Source: Bifiguratus adelaidae (lineage: Eukaryota > Mucoromycota > Endogonomycetes > Endogonales). From it: 26,479 nucleotides of DNA. Both the position numbers and the translations under genes were made by a program. Shown one piece after another: positions 1-13,896 of this stretch (the stretch's first letter is position 1; every line of letters starts with the position of its first letter). The stretch is taken from positions 1-26,479 of the forward strand of contig MVBO01000176.1 of NCBI GenBank assembly GCA_002261195.1, in the 5' to 3' direction. Below the pieces are notes generated by a model. The model had not been told where the DNA came from, made no database searches, and saw nothing but the letters and a program-made list of their open reading frames with translations.

Positions 1-1088
1 ATGATGGGTGCATCGGTGATACGATGGCAGCCGGCGAGAGATATGTGCGTTAGCATTGATTGAGTGGTAGCAGCGTGATGGAGGTAAGATGTGACAAAGG
101 ATTGAACGGTTGCGTCCGTTAAGTGATCGCAAATGTATATGTCGAGATAACGTAAGTTAGGGGAAGAGCGAGCGATAATGTCTAGTTGCGCGTCAACAGT
201 CTTTTCCTTGATTTTTCGGACTGTAAGGCTTCTAATGTAGGTTTGATAGGCGGTGAGGTGTGACGGAATCCTGGGAGTTGGGGATGAGATCCGTAGGTCA
301 TTAATGCTAAGATCGACAGCCGTACTGCCAAATGGATTGAATTGGCGGAGAAATCTTGGCGAAAGAAGTGGCGATGACGGAGGTGATAGACTTATACCTA
401 CTGATCTGAGCGATGTCTTTGCTGGAGGACCAACAACTGGGGTATTCCGATGCCGCTTCAATATCGTACGTCGGCGTGATCGACGTTCGGCCAAAACTTG
501 ATTGGATGGCGATGGCGGCATCGAATTATTGCTCAGCTCCTGGGCAACGTTGGCATCAATCTCCATTGTCAAGACCTCAATGTTTTCTTTTTCCCGTTGA
601 GCCGAAGCCCCTTCAAGCAAAGTTACGAATTGGCCAAAGCGTTCGATATCGTCCTTCTTGCCCTCGAAGTAAATATTCCGCCATAGAATGCCGGAAGCAG
701 CATCGTGCCATTCTCGATTGACGAACAACGCTGGGTATAGAGATCGAGATACACCCAGAAATTGCAGTATCAGGTACAAAAGCTCCGGCAGTTCTAGCGG
801 GGTGAGTTTCTGTGTACCTTCTATAACGTATTCATTGGTATCGTTGAGGGGTGAGATTGGAGATAGTTCTCCGGTATCAAGCGATAACGGCGTAAATACA
901 GACGGATATGAGAAAGTAAATTGCGCCTTTGTGAAGGGAGATGAAAAGCTGCGCGGGGATTTAACGATAGGTGAAGTTGATGGCGTTTCGTATGGTGACG
1001 TGGTGCCAAGGGAGGTCATGTCGTTGCCAGAATAATAGCCATCGCTTAGTGATGGGGATTCGCCTGTGAGGGAAGCCGGGCTTTGCAT
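1..1088 (-). CDS. F-box / leucine-rich-repeat protein, 5' part (3' end off the left edge)
   Basis: An uninterrupted frame on the minus strand starts at ATG 1086-1088 and reads about 362 codons to the window edge without a stop. Residues about 1-90 are Ser/Pro/Thr-rich with many SP and TP pairs. Residues about 95-142 form an F-box: TPLELPELLYLILQFL, then an aromatic/basic stretch with NREWHDAAS and LWRNIYF. A second low-complexity, Arg-rich linker follows. From about residue 285 leucine-rich repeats begin, with NLRYLDIYIC and then LTHISLAGCHRITDA, the cysteine-containing LRR type seen in GRR1/Fbl-like proteins. Known family role: substrate receptor of an SCF ubiquitin ligase, with the F-box binding Skp1 and the LRRs binding the target. 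The target cannot be told from this part. The frame stays open for about 100 bp upstream of the chosen ATG but holds no other ATG, so an extra 5' exon is possible. Confidence 0.8.
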   Translation of the reverse strand, partial: MQSPASLTGESPSLSDGYYSGNDMTSLGTTSPYETPSTSPIVKSPRSFSSPFTKAQFTFSYPSVFTPLSLDTGELSPISPLNDTNEYVIEGTQKLTPLELPELLYLILQFLGVSRSLYPALFVNREWHDAASGILWRNIYFEGKKDDIERFGQFVTLLEGASAQREKENIEVLTMEIDANVAQELSNNSMPPSPSNQVLAERRSRRRTILKRHRNTPVVGPPAKTSLRSVGISLSPPSSPLLSPRFLRQFNPFGSTAVDLSINDLRISSPTPRIPSHLTAYQTYIRSLTVRKIKEKTVDAQLDIIARSSPNLRYLDIYICDHLTDATVQSFVTSYLHHAATTQSMLTHISLAGCHRITDAPI

Positions 1089-1918
1089 GACAAAAGGAGA
1101 AGAGGATCCTAACAAAATGCGAAGATCATGAATGAACCGCAGTGAATTTCGCTGATTACTTCTCGCGGAGTGGAGGTATGACGACAATCAGGAGGTGTGT
1201 TCGCAACCGTACCAAAGATTTACGAGGCCGGATATTTGCAGAAATACACTCTCAAGTTGCTACAGAGAATTATTCGCGACGGTGGTGCTGTGCAGAACAA
1301 ATTTGTGGAAGTGACGCTCAGGGCCTTGCTTCAACGACTGACGGTACGAACAATGGTAGGATACCCTTGACGACAAGTTCCCGTAAGAGACTATCGAAGA
1401 GAACCAGACAGGCAGTCAATTGCCGGTAGTAGTCAGAAACAAACAAATAAAAGGGGATTAGGAAATATCAATGACTCTTTATGTAGAATGTATTGGTCTT
1501 TATGCAACCGTTGAAACTTCGCGTCCGAATTTCCTGTGCGCAATTGTACATGTCCATTGTGATGCGTGATGCTCATCGTCGATGAGTTGACTCGACAATG
1601 GCAGGACTGACTTGCGCACATTTGTGCACGAGTCGTAGATGTGTATATATGTTGCTTCGCGTGACAGACAAATGCTCCGATTATGACCCTTTTGACCCTC
1701 AACCAGCTGTGATCAAAATAAAGTGGACAAACCATGGTCCAATGCTGACACATGCACACACAAGTCCATACAATGATTGTACAGACCTTCAGGTGACATG
1801 ATCACACGTGGCTTTCAACACAATGGATCATTCTCTTGCCATGAGATCAAACACTGATGACGTCACCATTTCATTAAACCCCTAAATTCAGACACGCGTT
1901 GATATGTAGCTACGCGTC
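1089..1918. promoter_or_regulatory. divergent intergenic region between the F-box gene and CDC6
   Basis: This 830-bp stretch separates two genes that point away from each other, so it must hold both promoters and both 5' leaders. I see no convincing coding sequence; the small open frames in it (for example 1142-1429 and 1433-1759) have no recognisable domain. Visible short motifs are a CACGTG E-box at 1805-1810, a TGACGTCA palindrome at 1858-1865, and ACGCGT boxes at 1894-1899 and 1912-1917, all on the CDC6 side. A run gtgtatatat near 1640 is TATA-like but far from either start codon. Confidence 0.6.
1858..1917 (+). promoter_or_regulatory. CDC6 proximal promoter: CRE palindrome and two MCB-like boxes
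   Basis: TGACGTCA lies at 1858-1865, and ACGCGT occurs at 1894-1899 and 1912-1917, starting 18 bp apart and ending 2 bp before the ATG at 1919. ACGCGT is the MluI cell-cycle box bound by MBF-type factors; in fission yeast, cdc18 (the CDC6 orthologue) is a known MBF target. ACGCGT occurs about six times in the window, which is near chance, so position and gene identity are the main argument. Because the second box touches the ATG, it may lie within the transcript leader. Confidence 0.45.
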
Positions 1919-3783
1919 ATGTTGGGCAAACGAACACGCACAAGGACGGCCAATGGCGACTCTCTCGGTATTTGTTTAGCATGAAATCAAAAGTGGCGTC
2001 TCTAACTGCAATCTTTCGATGTATTAGACCTGCCGGCGAAGCGACTGTCGCCTAAACGTTCGCAGACTTGGGATGAGAACACTCCTCCTCGCACGCCATC
2101 TAGGGCTGGACAAGCGCTTGCTCATTCCCATGTATGTGAGCTCAAGTCTAAACCTCTGACGGACTCATTCAGGAAGACAAAAGGTGATTGCGCTCAACTT
2201 TGCGACTTGACGACCGCAAACTGACCCGCCTCTAGCTGACTTACCTGTTACTCCGAAGAAGACACAAGCAACGCCACCCGTTACACCTACGACGCAACGA
2301 ATCCTAACAATGACCATTAATTCGCCAAGTAAATCTGGCGAGACAAACATCTTCCAAACCGCAAAATCTCTGTTTCGCCGAAACGCAATGCCTACGCGGC
2401 TCGTTGGTCGCGCTCAAGAGCGCGAGAAGCTCGATAGATTTTGGGATGGACAGGTAACTGCCCGGAAAGCTGGCTGCTTGTACATCTCTGGTAGTCCTGG
2501 AACGGGCAAAACTGCCATGCTGAATCAGCTTGTCACAAAAGCAACCCAAACGGCGGAGATAACAAACACCAAGATCCTTTTGATCAATTGCATGAGTATC
2601 AAGGAACCCAAAGGTGTCTATACCAAACTACTCCAAGGCTTGTTGGGTGAAGATGCGGAACTCGAAAGGGATACGATAAAGCAAGCCAAAGCAATGTTCA
2701 TTGGTAACGGCGCTAGGACATCAGAGACATTCTAGTGAGTATCGCTAGAAAGATTACAAGTTCTGTACCGAGGTTGCTAACAGTTAGTTCAGCGTGGTCG
2801 TTCTAGACGAAATTGATCATCTGTTGTCAAAAGATCAGGATGTGCTATACAAGATTTTCGAGTGGCCAACGCTTCCAAACGCGCGATTGACGCTTATTGG
2901 GATATCGAACGCGCTGGATCTAACGGAACGATTTTTGCCACGACTGAGGGCAAAGAATCTGGACCCTATGTTACTCAACTTCAATCCTTACGGGGTAGAC
3001 GACATCAAAAACATCATCCAGGACAGATTGCTATCCCTCAAGACAAAGGTTCCGCTATTCCCAGCGGAAGAGTGCAAGATTCCTTTCGAAGTTCCGCTCA
3101 TTGCGCCACAAGCAATTGAGCTATGTGCGCGCAAGGTAGCGGCATCCACAGGAGATCTTCGAAAGGCTTTAGATGTGTGCCGGCAGGCCATCGAAATCGT
3201 CGAGATGGATTACAAGGCTAAAGCATCATCTCCCAAGCGGGTACTCGGTGAACACGACGACAATAAGAATGCGACAGTAATACCGGTGTCCTCCTTGACC
3301 GCGGAAACGGCGCCAAAGGTGACGGTTTCCATTGTTCTCAAGGTTCTACAAAACATGCTTGGATCTCCTGTCCAGCAAAAACTTCGAGCCCTCAACTTTC
3401 AGCAACGCATTGTGATCGCAGCCCTATATATTGTCCAGCACTCTATCGGTGTAGCCAAGCCCATTGGCGGGCTAGCCTTCTCGGCAACTCACCGGAAAGA
3501 TACGACACTCGGATCATTTATCGTCCAATATTCCGCACTTTGTAAAGACAATGAGCTCATAACCCCATTATCTAGGTCTGAGCTCATTGACATCATTCGA
3601 CTTTTGGAGAGCTCGGGTGTCGTTCGCATCAATGGCCACAAGGATGAAAAGCTGCGCAAGGTCGAGTTGTCGGTTGGCTTCGAAGACATCAAGAAAGTCA
3701 TTTTAGATGATAAAGTATTAGCGTGTTGGTTTAGAAAACATACGGAGACCGACCAAAACACGATCATGCATAAAAATTATTAA
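1919..3783 (+). CDS. CDC6: CDC6/Cdc18 DNA replication licensing ATPase
   Basis: Four exons: 1919-1967, 2028-2183, 2236-2734, 2793-3783 (introns 60, 52 and 58 nt with CTAAC or CTGAC branch sites). They join in frame to give 564 residues. The first two exons were placed by splice signals and supply an N-terminus starting MLGKRTR. That tail holds five S/T-P-x-K/R sites (SPKR 24, TPPR 35, TPSR 39, TPKK 74, SPSK 98), expected of a CDK-controlled loader. The AAA+ core follows: Walker A GSPGTGKT (154-161), Walker B VVLDEID (about 237-243), sensor 1 near ISNALD, sensor 2 GDLRKAL (about 355-361). A winged-helix region ends the protein. Known role: with ORC and Cdt1 it loads MCM helicase at origins in G1, and CDK phosphorylation limits it to once per cycle. 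ORC1 is less likely because there is no BAH domain. The upstream gene is divergent; the downstream gene converges with a 46-bp gap. Confidence 0.93.
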
Positions 3784-3829
3784 GGGACATTAGAGTCACC
3801 TGTAAATAGACATCATACACGTCACTAAT

Positions 3830-5374
3830 CTATGATGACTGCTCCATTAGAGCTGTAAGCTGTTGTGAGACTCCACCTATGACATCTTGAACGAAGGCTT
3901 TTTGCGGAGCACCGCGTTGCCATGTCACTGTAATATGAACGATACCACTACACGTAATTGAGTTCCAATTCATAATTGCGCCGACAGTATTCACACTCTG
4001 CATGAACCAAGCGTGCTCCACCTTCCATTGGTCGCCAGTCGGACAATCATTCCACAGGCCTAAATCGGATAACTGGAAACTTGCGGATGCATCACCCGCG
4101 TTCTTCTGCCAAAACCCGAACCATGCTTTCGGCCATCGTCCGACGTATTTGAGCATCATGGCTTCCTTTGAGGCAAAGGAAAGGCCATTAGCCAGCGCAT
4201 CTTTATAAACTCGCGACAGGTCCCAAACATTCGTCGAGCGAATCTCATCTTCGTTCCAGGTTTTGGAAAATGAGCCGATGAAATTGCCCATCTCTGTATT
4301 CGGTACAGCCGGTCGGCAGTACTTGCGCACATTGACTGGCGTAGCCGTCTTGAGATAGAGTTTGCCTGGATGATCCGCAGCTCGTTCCGATTGTATTTTG
4401 TTGAATAGCGATTTGAGAATGAGGGTGTAGATGATAGCATGGACGCCAGATTTTTCTTCTTTACTCCTGCGCGTAAGCCAAGCGGTCTTTTCTGCGTCAA
4501 TCGTGAAGCAAAGTGTGTCCGTATCAACTGCGGGAAGGCCTTTCAGCCTACTGTTTGAAGACGTCTTGGCTGGCGGAATGCTCCATAGTGTGGGGTAGAC
4601 TCTGCTTTTGACGCTTTCCGGCAATACTTTATGCTTCAAAATGGCTGGTATAAGGTCCGCGACGCCGGGTTGAGGAGCGCCTCGCTTGTCCAAAGGCGGA
4701 TTTAGGATCTGAGATTCGGAATGCCTTGCGATCCAAAAGTCATCATTGACGACTGCATTTGCAGATTGCGTGTTCAGCTCCTTTAACACAGCAGTCCAGA
4801 ATATCCGTGAAGTTATACCATCGCCAATGATGTGATTAAATGTCCAACTTGCCCACAATACAACCTTGTCTCCACCATTCGTCGTCGTCCATACCACCCG
4901 AATTTGCCATAGCGGCATGTCACCAGGGATAGAAAAGTGAACATGTAATTCTTCACCAGTAAGCCTCGCTATTGCATCCGTGTTCAAATCGCCTTGATAT
5001 TGTTCTACGGTGATCACTTTGCTGAGATCAATTTGATCCAAAAAAGTCGCACGTGGCGTTTGGGGCAGCCAAGCCTCGAGCTTCTCATGCAAACCCTTTG
5101 CCAGATTCTCTTCCTCGACGCTCATAAAGAGGGTTGATGAGTTGTCAAGCTGAATGGCAGCCTTTACGCTTGAAGCCAGCCTTTGCTTTATGGCGTCGGA
5201 GATATCCAGGTCAACTTGTGTCGATGAAGAGACTAGCGCTTCGAACGGGACCACTAGTTGTACGGCCAGACCGACATTTGTGTAGATGTTGGTAGCCCAT
5301 CTCGACAGGTGATAGCGCTCGAGCAAGCCTAGTTCGCGAGATACCATGGGAGCGAGACTTACGGTATTCAGCAT
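3830..5374 (-). CDS. alcohol acetyltransferase-like (AATase/condensation-type) acyltransferase
   Basis: A single exon of 514 residues. Near the N-terminus GLLERYHLSRW matches the conserved opening of the fungal alcohol acetyltransferase family (ATF1-like). The acyltransferase active-site motif HxxxDG is present as HIIGDG at residues 181-186, in the context WASWTFNHIIGDGIT. A C-terminal segment with alternating polar and hydrophobic residues (IVHITVTWQRG) fits the last strand of the fold. Length agrees with the family (about 480-530). Known family role: transfer of acetyl from acetyl-CoA to alcohols (flavour esters) or to sterols and other hydroxyl groups; the substrate cannot be deduced. No signal peptide or clear membrane helix is seen. 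An E-box CACGTG sits at 5399-5404, 25 bp upstream of the start. It converges with CDC6 and diverges from the kinase. Confidence 0.85.
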   Translation of the reverse strand: MLNTVSLAPMVSRELGLLERYHLSRWATNIYTNVGLAVQLVVPFEALVSSSTQVDLDISDAIKQRLASSVKAAIQLDNSSTLFMSVEEENLAKGLHEKLEAWLPQTPRATFLDQIDLSKVITVEQYQGDLNTDAIARLTGEELHVHFSIPGDMPLWQIRVVWTTTNGGDKVVLWASWTFNHIIGDGITSRIFWTAVLKELNTQSANAVVNDDFWIARHSESQILNPPLDKRGAPQPGVADLIPAILKHKVLPESVKSRVYPTLWSIPPAKTSSNSRLKGLPAVDTDTLCFTIDAEKTAWLTRRSKEEKSGVHAIIYTLILKSLFNKIQSERAADHPGKLYLKTATPVNVRKYCRPAVPNTEMGNFIGSFSKTWNEDEIRSTNVWDLSRVYKDALANGLSFASKEAMMLKYVGRWPKAWFGFWQKNAGDASASFQLSDLGLWNDCPTGDQWKVEHAWFMQSVNTVGAIMNWNSITCSGIVHITVTWQRGAPQKAFVQDVIGGVSQQLTALMEQSS

Positions 5375-6244
5375 TTACCCGGTTGCCTTTTCTGGCCCCA
5401 CGTGAGCGGACGAATGCTTTCTGTTTCAGGTCTCCTGACTCTCAATTGTTAGCATGATACAATACACAGTGTACGTGAATAGCCACCGAATATTTGGCTT
5501 CGTCTGCTTAGCCTTCCAGGGACATGTTGCCCATTCTCTGTGTCAAAATGGCAATGGATACAGATTGCAATATGGACTAGTAATGCCACAGCGAACAATT
5601 AAGAATAATGGTGACGCATGAGGAATATCCCCTGGAAGCATAACATTGATCAATGTAGCTCTCGTATATGGTCGTGTCATGGCCTACACAAAGAGATTCA
5701 TCTCCTGCAGTGCGGATGCGGATTGTGCAGTATGCGGGTTGCCGTGCTCCATTTCACCAGACCTTGGCTTTTGGGGATGACCAGTGATCATGCCCCATCC
5801 TTCAAAAGACGTAGGCTGTATTTGAAATCATGGTACCATTGGGCACACTTGCAAGTGTACGATTTCCTGGCTCCAATTACAGTCATGTATATTGAAACTC
5901 GCAGGTCACATTATAGCACATTCTTGCTTTGTTTATTCAGTGCGAACCTCAATAAGGACGTGACGTTTCCAATATGAGAGATCATCCTGGCCATTTGCTA
6001 TATTCCTCCATTTGGACACGCTTTCCTTCCTAACTGATAGTCTTGGGTAACCTGGCGAGCGATCTCATGAATCTCCGATAGTTTCCCTGGCTCCCTTTCA
6101 TTGCCGTGTTGCCGTTGCCTTGTCCTTCTTTGCCTTGTATTAACATATTCTCCATTCACTCACGTAGTCGCATTGCCGCGACTCATTCTTGTAACCTCTG
6201 ACCTTGTAGCCGTGGGTGGCTAACACGACATATCATTGTACACC
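5375..6244. promoter_or_regulatory. divergent intergenic region between the acyltransferase and the kinase
   Basis: This 870-bp region lies between two outward-facing genes. The acyltransferase side holds a CACGTG at 5399-5404. The kinase side, roughly 6080-6210, is rich in CT and CCTTG/CCGTTG runs, the pyrimidine-rich type often found before fungal transcription starts. The kinase start is in a strong context (CACCATGG). A 119-codon open frame at 5618-5977 has no recognisable motif and I do not call it. Confidence 0.5.
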
Positions 6245-10313
<4,069 letters not shown>

Positions 10314-10389
10314 CTTTCATATCATAAAGAACTCTCAGGATCATCCAAGATAAGCGCCGTTGCACCAATGAACTGCGGGGCTCGATCCA

Positions 10390-10399
10390 GTCACGTGAC
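10390..10399. promoter_or_regulatory. 10-bp palindrome GTCACGTGAC (E-box) before the transporter gene
   Basis: The perfect palindrome GTCACGTGAC lies 67 bp upstream of the transporter ATG, inside the 153-bp gap after the kinase stop codon. Its core CACGTG and the RTCACRTG form are known sites for basic helix-loop-helix factors of the Cbf1/Pho4 class. Which factor binds here is inference. Confidence 0.4.
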
Positions 10400-10466
10400 T
10401 TGATCTGAAAGCTTAAAAACATGCATTGTCCATTTTTGTTTCCTCTCTTTCTTGCCTTTGTAATGC

Positions 10467-13002
10467 ATGGATGATTCACGGCTACCTAAAGGATCATCAC
10501 CGCCGGGATATACTCCTGCTTCTCTCTCGTTGTGGAAACTATGTGTATTGACGGCTAGTCTTGTCGGCGTACAGTTTACATGTAAGTCGGATAACAACAC
10601 TTCGACATCGTCAAATACTCACTGACGGATTTCAATAGGGAGTGTAGAGTTGAGGTAGGCTGGAAATGCTTTTGAGGCCCCATGTGCTGGCATCTTTGCT
10701 TCGCTTGGGCCTTGAATAGCTCCTGAACTGATCTAACTCATTTGGTTTCGCCTCGCCCATTGATTCTACAGTTACGGTACTCCTTATCTTCTTTCTCTTG
10801 ATCTTTCCGAAGAATTGACCGCTCTAGTATGGTTAGCTGGCCCACTCAGCGGTAAGTAGATGCAGCACCTCTTGCGTGATGATGGCTGGGAGCCGACTGC
10901 GACTATGAGCCTATTTGCCGTTGTGGAGAAATCTACATCTTATCGGCCGGAATCACCTGCAACCCAGATCTCAATTTGTGCTGTGGTGCCCAGTGACCCC
11001 TCACGTTGGTCAGGGCAATATGGCACACATATCCTTTAGCGGCTGTTGCCTATTTGCCTGCGCCTCGATAAAGCCCTCCGCAGGCTTGCGAAATAGGAAA
11101 ATTCATTTCACGCCACACATGTGTTGAAGATCACGGGGTGCACTTTATGTGTCGCACGTGGATCACGAGGGGTAATGATGTCAAACCAGACAAAGTCAAT
11201 GTGACGTGGCAGCACATTCTATAACGACAGAGGTCGGCACGCTTCCGGTCCCACGCCACATAACGTCAGAGGTCATACCTAAGCTCCGATGACTCATTTG
11301 TTTGTGTGTTTTAGGCTTGTTGGTACAACCGCTGATTGGGTCATGGTCTGATCGATGTACGCACCATTTAGGCCGCCGACGGCCATTCATCATCGCAGGT
11401 GGTGCGATTGTGTGCGTGACCATCCTGTCCCTCGCATTCGCCCGAGAACTTGGTCACATGCTTGCTGTTGCGTTACATCCGGAATTGTCGATGGTTGGAA
11501 ACCCCGAGGTGACTGACTGGGCGAAATTTCTCACCATCGCGGTGTGCATCACCTCATTCTATCTGCTCGATTTCTCTCTCAATGCCGTGCAAGCGTCATG
11601 TCGTGCCTTGGTGTTGGATGTCGCACCGGCTGCGCAACAAGGCTTGGCCAATGCTTGGGCTTCCCGTATGTCCAACGTAGCAGCCTGCGTTGGCTATACT
11701 GTGGGCATGGTTGATTTGGTCGGTGTTGGAAGCGGAAGTCGGAGCGATAAATGGCGTTGGATTGATCTCGTCATGGATTCGCAAATGAAAATTTTTTGCG
11801 AGATCGCCGTTCTGGTCTTCATCCTGTTCGTTGGCATTACTTGTGTCGGTACCAAGGAAGTCCCGTTGGGTCGTGAAGAAGCTACAGAAGATGAAGAGAC
11901 GGGTAGTACAAGCTCGAAAAAGTCGACCCTGGGCAATATCATAGACACGATCCAAACAATGCCCGCGCCTATCAAGCGGCTTTGCCATGTTCAGTTCTTT
12001 GCGTGGATGGGCTGGTTCCCGTTCCTATTCTACAGGTAAGCATAGACGGCTTGGTCATTTCGCTCAGCAACCTCATCGTTTGTCTTCATAAGCTCGACGT
12101 GGATTTCCCATTTGTACATGTCCACGCATCCCATGGATTCGCCAGATGCATGGACTCAAGGGACCCGTCAAGGCTCACTGGCGCTCTTGTACTTCGCCAT
12201 CATATCGCTTGTGTCTGGGCTTTTGCTACCGCTTATGACGCCTCGTCTCATTTCCTTAAAGTCAATCTTTTCATGCTCGCTCATGTTTTTCGCCGTGACA
12301 TTGACATTGGGCGCGATACTGACATCCACGGTTGCTGGTGGTAAACTGGTCATTGCGTCGCTGGGAATACCTTGGAGTGTGGCCCTGTGGGTGCCATTTG
12401 GGCTCATTGGCGCCTATCTTCAACAACCGACACAGCCCCACCTTTCGCCCAACAATGGCGGTGGCATCGTCATTGTACCCGAACGTGATCATGTGGATGA
12501 TGAAGACAATGAACCTTCTTACATACGTATCCACTGTTCTGAAGACAAGCGTAAACGCTCGTTTGAAGAAGAGGACATCCTACTCGGCCTCTCAACATCG
12601 CCTTCGTCTTCGTTCCGTTCAGTAGACACTGATAGCATTGCTAAACGCCCGCCGCCCCCGTCATATTCAACGTTCCCTAGAGCCACGCGCATGTATCGAT
12701 CTCTGTCTGGAACGTCTGCCACCTCATATGCGTCCACCGCCGCACCACCGTCCTTCACCACCGCTACCAAGCCCGAGCCACCTCAACACACAGCAGGGAT
12801 GATCCTAGGTGTGCACAACATGTACATCGTTCTCCCTCAATTTATCGTGGCAATCATCGCCGCCGCCATGTTCAGATTTGTCGGAACCCCAGATCCAGCC
12901 GACAAGCCCACTGCAAACGGTGTGGATCAAGGCATTGTTTACGTCCTCATGTTTGGCGGGTTCATGGCTTTTGTTGCCTTTGGCCTTTCTCGACGATTAT
13001 AA
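10467..13002 (+). CDS. sucrose/alpha-glucoside-type proton symporter (MFS, GPH/SUT group)
   Basis: Five exons: 10467-10581, 10639-10654 (16 nt), 10772-10851, 11315-12035, 12093-13002; all phases agree, giving 613 residues. After a short N-terminus, helix 1 reads LWKLCVLTASLVGVQFTW. The pieces SYGTPYLLSLDL and LAGPLSGLLVQPLIG match plant and fission-yeast Sut1-type transporters. The signature SDRCTHHLGRRRPF follows helix 3. Later helices include FFAWMGWFPFLFY and GVHNMYIVLPQFIVAII. A long, charged, Ser/Pro-rich cytoplasmic loop (about residues 450-545) precedes the last helices. Known role: proton-coupled uptake of sucrose, maltose or related glucosides at the plasma membrane. Substrate is inferred from family only. 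The third intron (463 nt) is about eight times longer than the others. The gene starts 153 bp after the kinase stop, on the same strand. Confidence 0.88.
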
Positions 13003-13074
13003 CTCGTAGAATGTATCCTGTAGAGAGAAGCCCTATATATTGTACATGTTGTATTAATTGGCATATATGCATTT

Positions 13075-13865
13075 CTATTCCACCCCGTGTCTCAGGCGGT
13101 CCTCTACACCAATCTTTTTGTGGTCGGCGGGATTCGCGCTCGCTTCATAGACGGTGATGATGGGATCCTTCTTGATCTCTGTCCACTCGCCTTTGAATCC
13201 CAAAAAGTCGATCCGGGTCGGTGTATCCTCCGAATCGAAGTTTGAGGGAAAGTAAAGTGCCAAGTGTCGTACATTGGTGAATTTTGGGATACGCGTGCCG
13301 TACTCAACGACCTCTGTGCTTGATTGGACGAGTTCCCACTCTTGTGTCGATTGAAACGATTCGACACTATCGAAGTCCACATCATCTCGATTGATGAACC
13401 TGCATGGAAGCGACATGTAAGCACCCGTCGACTCTTTGTTTACGCTAGACATACACTTTGAGATGGGCAGGTGCGGCAGCGCCACCAGTAGACCGTATAC
13501 AAATCGATCGTAATTTGACGTTGCCGGTAAAGCTACACACGCGTTCAAAAGTCGAGTTCTGTCTGGATGCAACTTACGGAATATGAAAGATGAGCTGATC
13601 ATCCGAATCGGACTCGATATACTGTATATTACGGTTATTGCGCATTCCTGAGCACCGAGACGGGACTTGCCTGGTCATTCTGCATGCGTTCATTCCAAGG
13701 TCGAATCACCTTCTTGCCCGATTCAGGTTCCGCTTCGTTCAAACAACGGACATTATCTCGATCTATCTTAGCATACAAAGAGTCTTGACCACCGGCTTCA
13801 GGCAAATCCTCGTGGTCATGGCCATGGTCGTGATACTGAGCATGATCGTCGTGGTTTCCAGCCAT
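13075..13865 (-). CDS. PITH-domain protein (PITHD1-like)
   Basis: Four exons on the minus strand: 13865-13671, 13621-13578, 13532-13455, 13399-13075, giving 213 residues, the usual size for PITHD1-type proteins. The N-terminus is His/Asp-rich (HDHGHDHEDLPEAGG), then SLYAKIDRDNVRCLNEAE and GSGKK-like ESGKKVIRPW, the start of the PITH domain. The spliced middle gives YIESDSDDQLIFHIPFTGNV and KVFINRDDVDFDSV. The end reads RIDFLGFKGEWTEIKKDPI and TVYEASANPADHK, hallmark PITH sequence. Intron 1 (13670-13622) begins with GC in the context AG/GCAAGT, a typical GC-AG intron; no GT alternative keeps the conserved frame. Known family: the PITH domain also ends thioredoxin-like TXNL1, which binds the 26S proteasome. 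The precise role in fungi is not established by this sequence. Confidence 0.9.
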
Positions 13866-13896
13866 GTTGCTAAATTGGGAATTGCAGCTCTTTGGA
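13866..13896. promoter_or_regulatory. 31-bp gap between divergent start codons (PITH gene and MZT1)
   Basis: The ATG of the PITH gene (13865, minus) and the ATG of MZT1 (13897, plus) are separated by only 31 bp. No TATA box is visible in it. Transcription of at least one gene must start inside the other gene's coding region or first intron, so the leaders probably overlap. Confidence 0.6.

Noticed and set aside
253-1035. Several plus-strand ORFs of 62-115 codons
   Set aside because: They are shadows of the minus-strand F-box/LRR frame, which has clear domain sequence; the plus-strand products show none.
1142-1801. Small ORFs of 67-108 codons on both strands in the CDC6 upstream region
   Set aside because: No recognisable motif, skewed composition, and located where two promoters must lie.
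5618-5977. 119-codon plus-strand ORF
   Set aside because: Cys/His/Trp-rich random-looking product with no domain; weak context; lies in the intergenic region before the kinase.
11302-11314. ATG at 11302 as an alternative start of the transporter
   Set aside because: The ATG is in the end of an intron; upstream exons supply conserved helices 1-2 and join in frame at 11315.
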